From UBA3478 sp965662045 (GTDB taxonomy: Bacteria; Bacteroidota; Bacteroidia; Flavobacteriales; Flavobacteriaceae), in NCBI GenBank assembly GCA_965662045.1, contig CBFIGE010000009.1, positions 1 to 64,000 of the forward strand: 64,000 nucleotides of DNA. The letters run 5' to 3'. Positions 63,995 to 64,000 of the stretch are shown piece by piece. Below the pieces are notes generated by a model that saw only the letters and a list, made by a program, of their open reading frames with translations, was not told the DNA's origin and made no database searches. Every line of letters starts with the position of its first letter. The first letter of the stretch is position 1. The position numbers were made by a program, and so were the translations under genes.

Positions 63995-64000
63995 TGAGAC

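Noticed and set aside
1..64000. CRISPR array, rRNA, prophage structural genes, SusC/SusD pair
   Set aside because: I looked for regular spaced repeats, rRNA cores, capsid or tail motifs and TonB-dependent transporter signatures and saw none.

Overview
The window looks like a chromosomal stretch of a marine flavobacterium (Bacteroidota). Coding is AT-leaning, many proteins are secreted or lipoproteins, and the content is polysaccharide and rhamnose utilisation. There is a LytTR two-component system, GntR and NUDIX-type sugar regulators, and mobile-element genes of Bacteroidota type (BfmA/BtgA-like mobilisation protein, CTnDOT-like integrase). No rRNA, intact tRNA, CRISPR array or SusC/SusD pair is visible.

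Layout. 1-5.4 kb: a ThuA / beta-propeller dehydrogenase / cupredoxin fusion, a TIM-barrel sugar epimerase and a Gfo/Idh/MocA oxidoreductase, probably one sugar-oxidation operon. 5.5-10.5 kb (minus): double cupin, CE15-like glucuronoyl esterase, and a sialate-acetylesterase/NodB deacetylase fusion. 10.5-11.3 kb: decayed gene scraps. 11.3-12.3 kb: an unusually GC-rich alpha/beta hydrolase. 12.6-18.7 kb (minus): DUF1593 lipoprotein, LamG-like/PD40 protein, GH67 alpha-glucuronidase and an esterase cut at its 5' end. The cut abuts the 3' end of a xanthine-dehydrogenase-type gene at 18,710/18,711. 19.4-24.9 kb: mobile-element remains (ssb, radC-like gene, BfmA-like gene, an integrase with an in-frame stop, putative arm sites, a tRNA-Leu 3' fragment acting as an attachment scar, and a second, frameshifted integrase). 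25.2-29.1 kb: LytS/LytTR two-component pair and a PD40 lipoprotein. 29.2-30.4 kb: a chimeric Gfo/Idh gene that lost its NAD domain.

30.4-47.8 kb is a rhamnose locus: NCS1-type permease, lactate oxidase-like enzyme, rhamnulokinase, rhamnose isomerase, bifunctional aldolase/dehydrogenase, GntR regulator, a PKD esterase and two divergent GH78 rhamnosidases, with a repeated TGTTCTGTAC-type motif at two promoters. 47.9-52.0 kb holds second copies of the DUF1593, LamG-PD40 and esterase genes. 52.0-56.6 kb: AtuA-like pair, CitMHS transporter and carboxylesterase. 56.7-62.4 kb (plus): NUDIX regulator, lipoprotein sugar isomerase, carboxylesterase and GH3 beta-glycosidase. 62.4-64 kb: a DUF1801/YdeI-type gene between direct repeats, the last 31 codons of a lost sugar isomerase, and a frameshifted haem-binding gene.

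How it fits together. GH78 and GH3 enzymes, GH67 and several esterases would deacylate and trim a rhamnose- and glucuronate-containing polymer (glucuronoxylan, ulvan-like or pectin-like; the sequence does not settle which). The rhamnose operon would take the freed sugar to DHAP and lactate. The most striking structural signal is that four genes (Gfo/Idh, DUF1593, LamG-PD40, esterase) occur twice in the same order and orientation, one set on each side of the mobile-element scar, with the inner-end gene of each set truncated.
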